Origin: Neodiprion pinetum
Taxonomy: Eukaryota; Arthropoda; Insecta; Hymenoptera; Diprionidae
Assembly: GCF_021155775.2 (NCBI RefSeq)
Contig: NC_060233.1
Location: forward strand, 25,461,456-25,525,455
DNA: 64,000 nucleotides
Reading direction: 5' to 3'
In this document: positions 62,069 through 64,000 of the stretch, piece by piece
Layout of the letters: each line of letters starts with the position of its first letter
How positions within the stretch are numbered: position 1 is the stretch's first letter
Made by a program: the position numbers and the translations under genes
The notes under the pieces: model-generated
The model's database searches: none
What the model saw: only the letters and a program-made list of their open reading frames with translations
What the model was told of the DNA's origin: nothing

Positions 62069-63591
62069 TTAACGATGTTAAAAACAGTATTGCAAACGCT
62101 CCTCTCTTGTTTCATCCTTCAGACGGAGCTGAAACAAGATTAGTCTCTGATGCATCCGACGTCGGTATAGGTGCCGCGTTGGAGCAAAAGATCGACGGCG
62201 CGTGGAAACCCCTTGCTTTCTTTTCACGCAAGTTCACGCCAGCGCAACGTAATTACAGCGCGTACGATCGAGAACTAACAGCTCTTTTTGAAGCCACCAA
62301 GTACTTCAAGTATTTTCTTGATGCTCGGGACTTCACTTTTGTGACAGATCACAAACCACTTACGTTTGCTTTTCAGCAACGTACTGATAAGAAATCGCCT
62401 CGTCAAATTCGACAACTTTCGTTTCTTTCGCAATTCTCGACAAAAATTTTGCAGTTGCCAGGCCCAGAAAACGTCGTTGCCGATTCTTTATCGCGCGTCG
62501 ACTCTCTCGCTCTTGCTACTGAATTTAGTTTGCAAGAACTTGCAAAATTGCAAGAAAACGACGAAGAGTTAAAAGAACTTCTGGAATCCACTGAATCTTC
62601 CCTTAATCTCAAGCGAATTCAGTGGGGCCCAACAGACACGTCACTTCTCTGCGATTTAGCAGGCGAAACGTTAAGACCGGTAATACCGAAAGCTTTACGA
62701 AAACAAGTTTTCGATCTTTTCCACACTCAGGCGCACCCGGGTGCAAAGGTAACTGATCGTGTTATTCGCAAACGCTACGTTTGGCCTAAAATGCATAAAG
62801 ATATCGCAACGTGGTGTAAAGAATGTTTAGAATGTCAGCAGTCGAAGGTTTCACGACATACGCATGTCGCACCCGCTGAATTTATAGCGCCAGACGGTAG
62901 ATTTAAACACGTGCATATAGATATTGTAGGACCCTTGCCAATTAGCGATGGCTACAGGTATCTTCTTACCATGATCGATCGTTTTTCGCGGTGGACGGAA
63001 GCCGTTCCGCTAAAAGATATAGAAGCTGAAACAGTTTGTCGTGCTTTTATAGATCATTGGATCACTCGTTTTGGAGCGCCAGAAACGGTAACAAGTGACC
63101 AGGGCGGCCAATTCGAAGGTCAACTTTTTACTGCACTTATGCAATTATCCGGTTGTAGGAAAATTCGTACGACTCCGTATCATCCTGCCGCAAATGGCCT
63201 TATCGAGCGCTGGCACAGATGCCTAAAAGCAGCCATAATGTGTCACAAGACAAGCAATTGGACACGCGTTTTGTCCATTGTAATGCTTGGTCTTCGATCA
63301 AATGTTCTTGACACTGGCGCGTCACCGGCAGAAAATGTTTATGGAACAACACTGCGTATTCCTGGAGAATTCGTTCTCTCTGACGATTTCACGCCGAACC
63401 CGCAAATCTTTCTCGAAGAATTCCGCGAGCACATGCGCGCGGTTAAGCCTGTTCCGGTCGAGCATCGCCATAAGAAGCGCATTTTCGTTCACAAAGATTT
63501 GAGCACTTGCTCACATGTATGGCTTAGAGTTAATAGTACGATAAAAAAAGTCGCTCGAGCACCCGTACACAGGTCCGCACAAAGTTGTTAA
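62069..63591 (+). CDS. Pol, 3' part: RNase H and integrase
   Basis: RNase H: RLVSDASDVGIGAALEQ, YDRELTALFEATKYFKYFL and FVTDHKPLTFAF. Integrase: the HHCC zinc domain (HTQAHPGAKVTDRVIRKRY ... CKECLECQQSK) and the D,D,E core in HVHIDIVGPLPISDG, TSDQGGQFEG and HPAANGLIERWHRCLK. The frame is intact until about 63540; from there the deduced sequence (KKVARAPVHRSAQSC-stop) departs from the family and the usual GPHKV-type segment is found in another frame. A one-base change in the A run at about 63543-63549 explains this. Confidence 0.9.
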
Positions 63592-63778
63592 ACGCGTGTC
63601 CGATCGAATTTTCGACATTGATGTGAACGGAACAACTCGTAGCGTAAGCATCGAAAATGTAAAACCTGCGTATTTTGTAAGAGAGGATATCGAAAATCTC
63701 TTAGCGCCGGAGCAGGTACCTGCTATTCGAACCTACGCGCGCAAACCAAAGGTTAGCTTCGCACCAAATGTAAAATAG
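63550..63778 (+). pseudogene. Frame-shifted C-terminal end of Pol
   Basis: After the A-run frameshift the frame reads VSDRIFDIDVNGTTRSVSIE and ENVKPAYF, the normal post-integrase end of Ty3-type Pol, to TAG at 63776-63778. The ATG at 63596 (as drawn for a separate ORF) is in fact a GTG; there is no independent gene here. Confidence 0.75.
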
Positions 63779-63927
63779 AATAACGTAATTTTAAGTTTTC
63801 TATTATATTTTTCTATACTTAGATTTAAGAAATCTTGTATAAAACGTAAAGCGTTATATATTAAAAGATTAACATATTTTCTCCACTTGTAATAAATAAC
63901 AAAGATTGTTTATTGTCGTTAACACTC

Positions 63928-63938
63928 GGGGGGGAGTA
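63928..63938 (+). promoter_or_regulatory. Polypurine tract
   Basis: GGGGGGGAG followed by TA, directly before the 3' LTR start; the priming site for plus-strand DNA synthesis. Confidence 0.85.
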
Positions 63939-64000
63939 TGTGGGGTATAGATACTCTGTCTCTCTCTAAGCGCTAGAGTGGGAGTAGCGGCGAAGTAGGA
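63939..64000 (+). repeat. 3' LTR, first 62 bp
   Basis: TGTGGGGTATAGATACTCTG and onward matches the 5' LTR from 57537 with one difference; cut by the window end. Confidence 0.95.

Larger units (their letters stand above)
57537..64000 (+). mobile_element. Ty3/gypsy LTR retrotransposon, CsRn1-like; 3' LTR runs out of the window
   Basis: The 5' LTR is at 57537-57818, followed by a tRNA-Trp primer site, a ~1.1 kb leader, gag, protease-RT-RNase H-integrase, a purine tract and the start of the 3' LTR at 63939. The Gag metal motif is CHCC and the primer is tRNA-Trp; this pair of traits characterises the CsRn1 clade (trematode CsRn1, Bombyx Kabuki). There is no envelope-like ORF. A MITE interrupts pol and a frameshift lies near its end. 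The LTR starts differ by one base over the first ~60 bp (TGTGAGG against TGTGGGG), so the insertion is fairly young. Confidence 0.92.

Noticed and set aside
63591..63938. Envelope gene making the Ty3 element an errantivirus
   Set aside because: Only ~160 bp lie between the pol end and the purine tract; there is no room for an envelope gene.

Overview
This window is animal nuclear DNA, almost certainly from an insect. The host genes have short spliced exons with GT-AG introns, the base composition is AT-rich, TTAGG-type repeats occur, and the transposon mix (mariner, EnSpm/CACTA with a DUF4806 partner gene, DIRS, CsRn1-like Ty3, TTAA-flanked Mutator/Kolobok-like elements) is typical of arthropods. 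A hymenopteran such as a wasp or sawfly is my best guess; that is inference from the element types, not proof.

Layout. The first 20 kb is host-gene territory. It holds the 3' exons of a large D/R-rich nuclear protein (460-3595, +), a complete four-exon LSM8 (5826-7068, -), a complete four-exon F-actin capping protein beta gene (10534-12928, -) and a complete three-exon CAMLG/GET2-type gene (17634-20161, +). Small foldback and MITE-like elements lie between them. From 20 to 26 kb there is intergenic DNA with a TTAA-flanked MITE, a THAP-domain remnant and an odd 1.65 kb unit carrying nine copies of a CCCCTG motif around a small basic ORF.

From 26.4 kb to the end the window is nearly all transposable elements. 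A 5.4 kb TTAA-flanked element (26434-31845) carries a decayed Mutator-like transposase fused to a complete DEDDh exonuclease domain. Six bases further on starts a ~24 kb EnSpm/CACTA-like element (31856-56002). It contains an intact mariner, a tRNA-derived SINE, its own transposase gene and a DUF4806 gene. A DIRS tyrosine-recombinase retrotransposon (36658-51132) splits the EnSpm transposase. The DIRS gag is split in turn by a hAT-like transposon (36990-46687), and a second hAT-like transposon (37529-43576) sits inside an intron of the first. This gives four nested levels, each with boundaries I could read and each with host reading frames that line up across the insertion.

The last 7.7 kb holds a degenerate relative of the inner hAT transposase (56.26-57.15 kb), a short tandem repeat, and a Ty3/gypsy retrotransposon of CsRn1 type (57537 to beyond the window) with a tRNA-Trp primer site and an unusual CHCC Gag motif. 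In this element a single UGA in a readthrough-like context separates gag and pol, and a TTAA-flanked MITE is inserted in pol.

The most unusual points are the transposase-exonuclease fusion with its TTAA MITE relatives, the in-frame UGA-CUA junction of gag and pol, the CCCCTG-motif unit, the 1 kb near-perfect palindrome in the inner hAT element, and the readable order of nested insertions.
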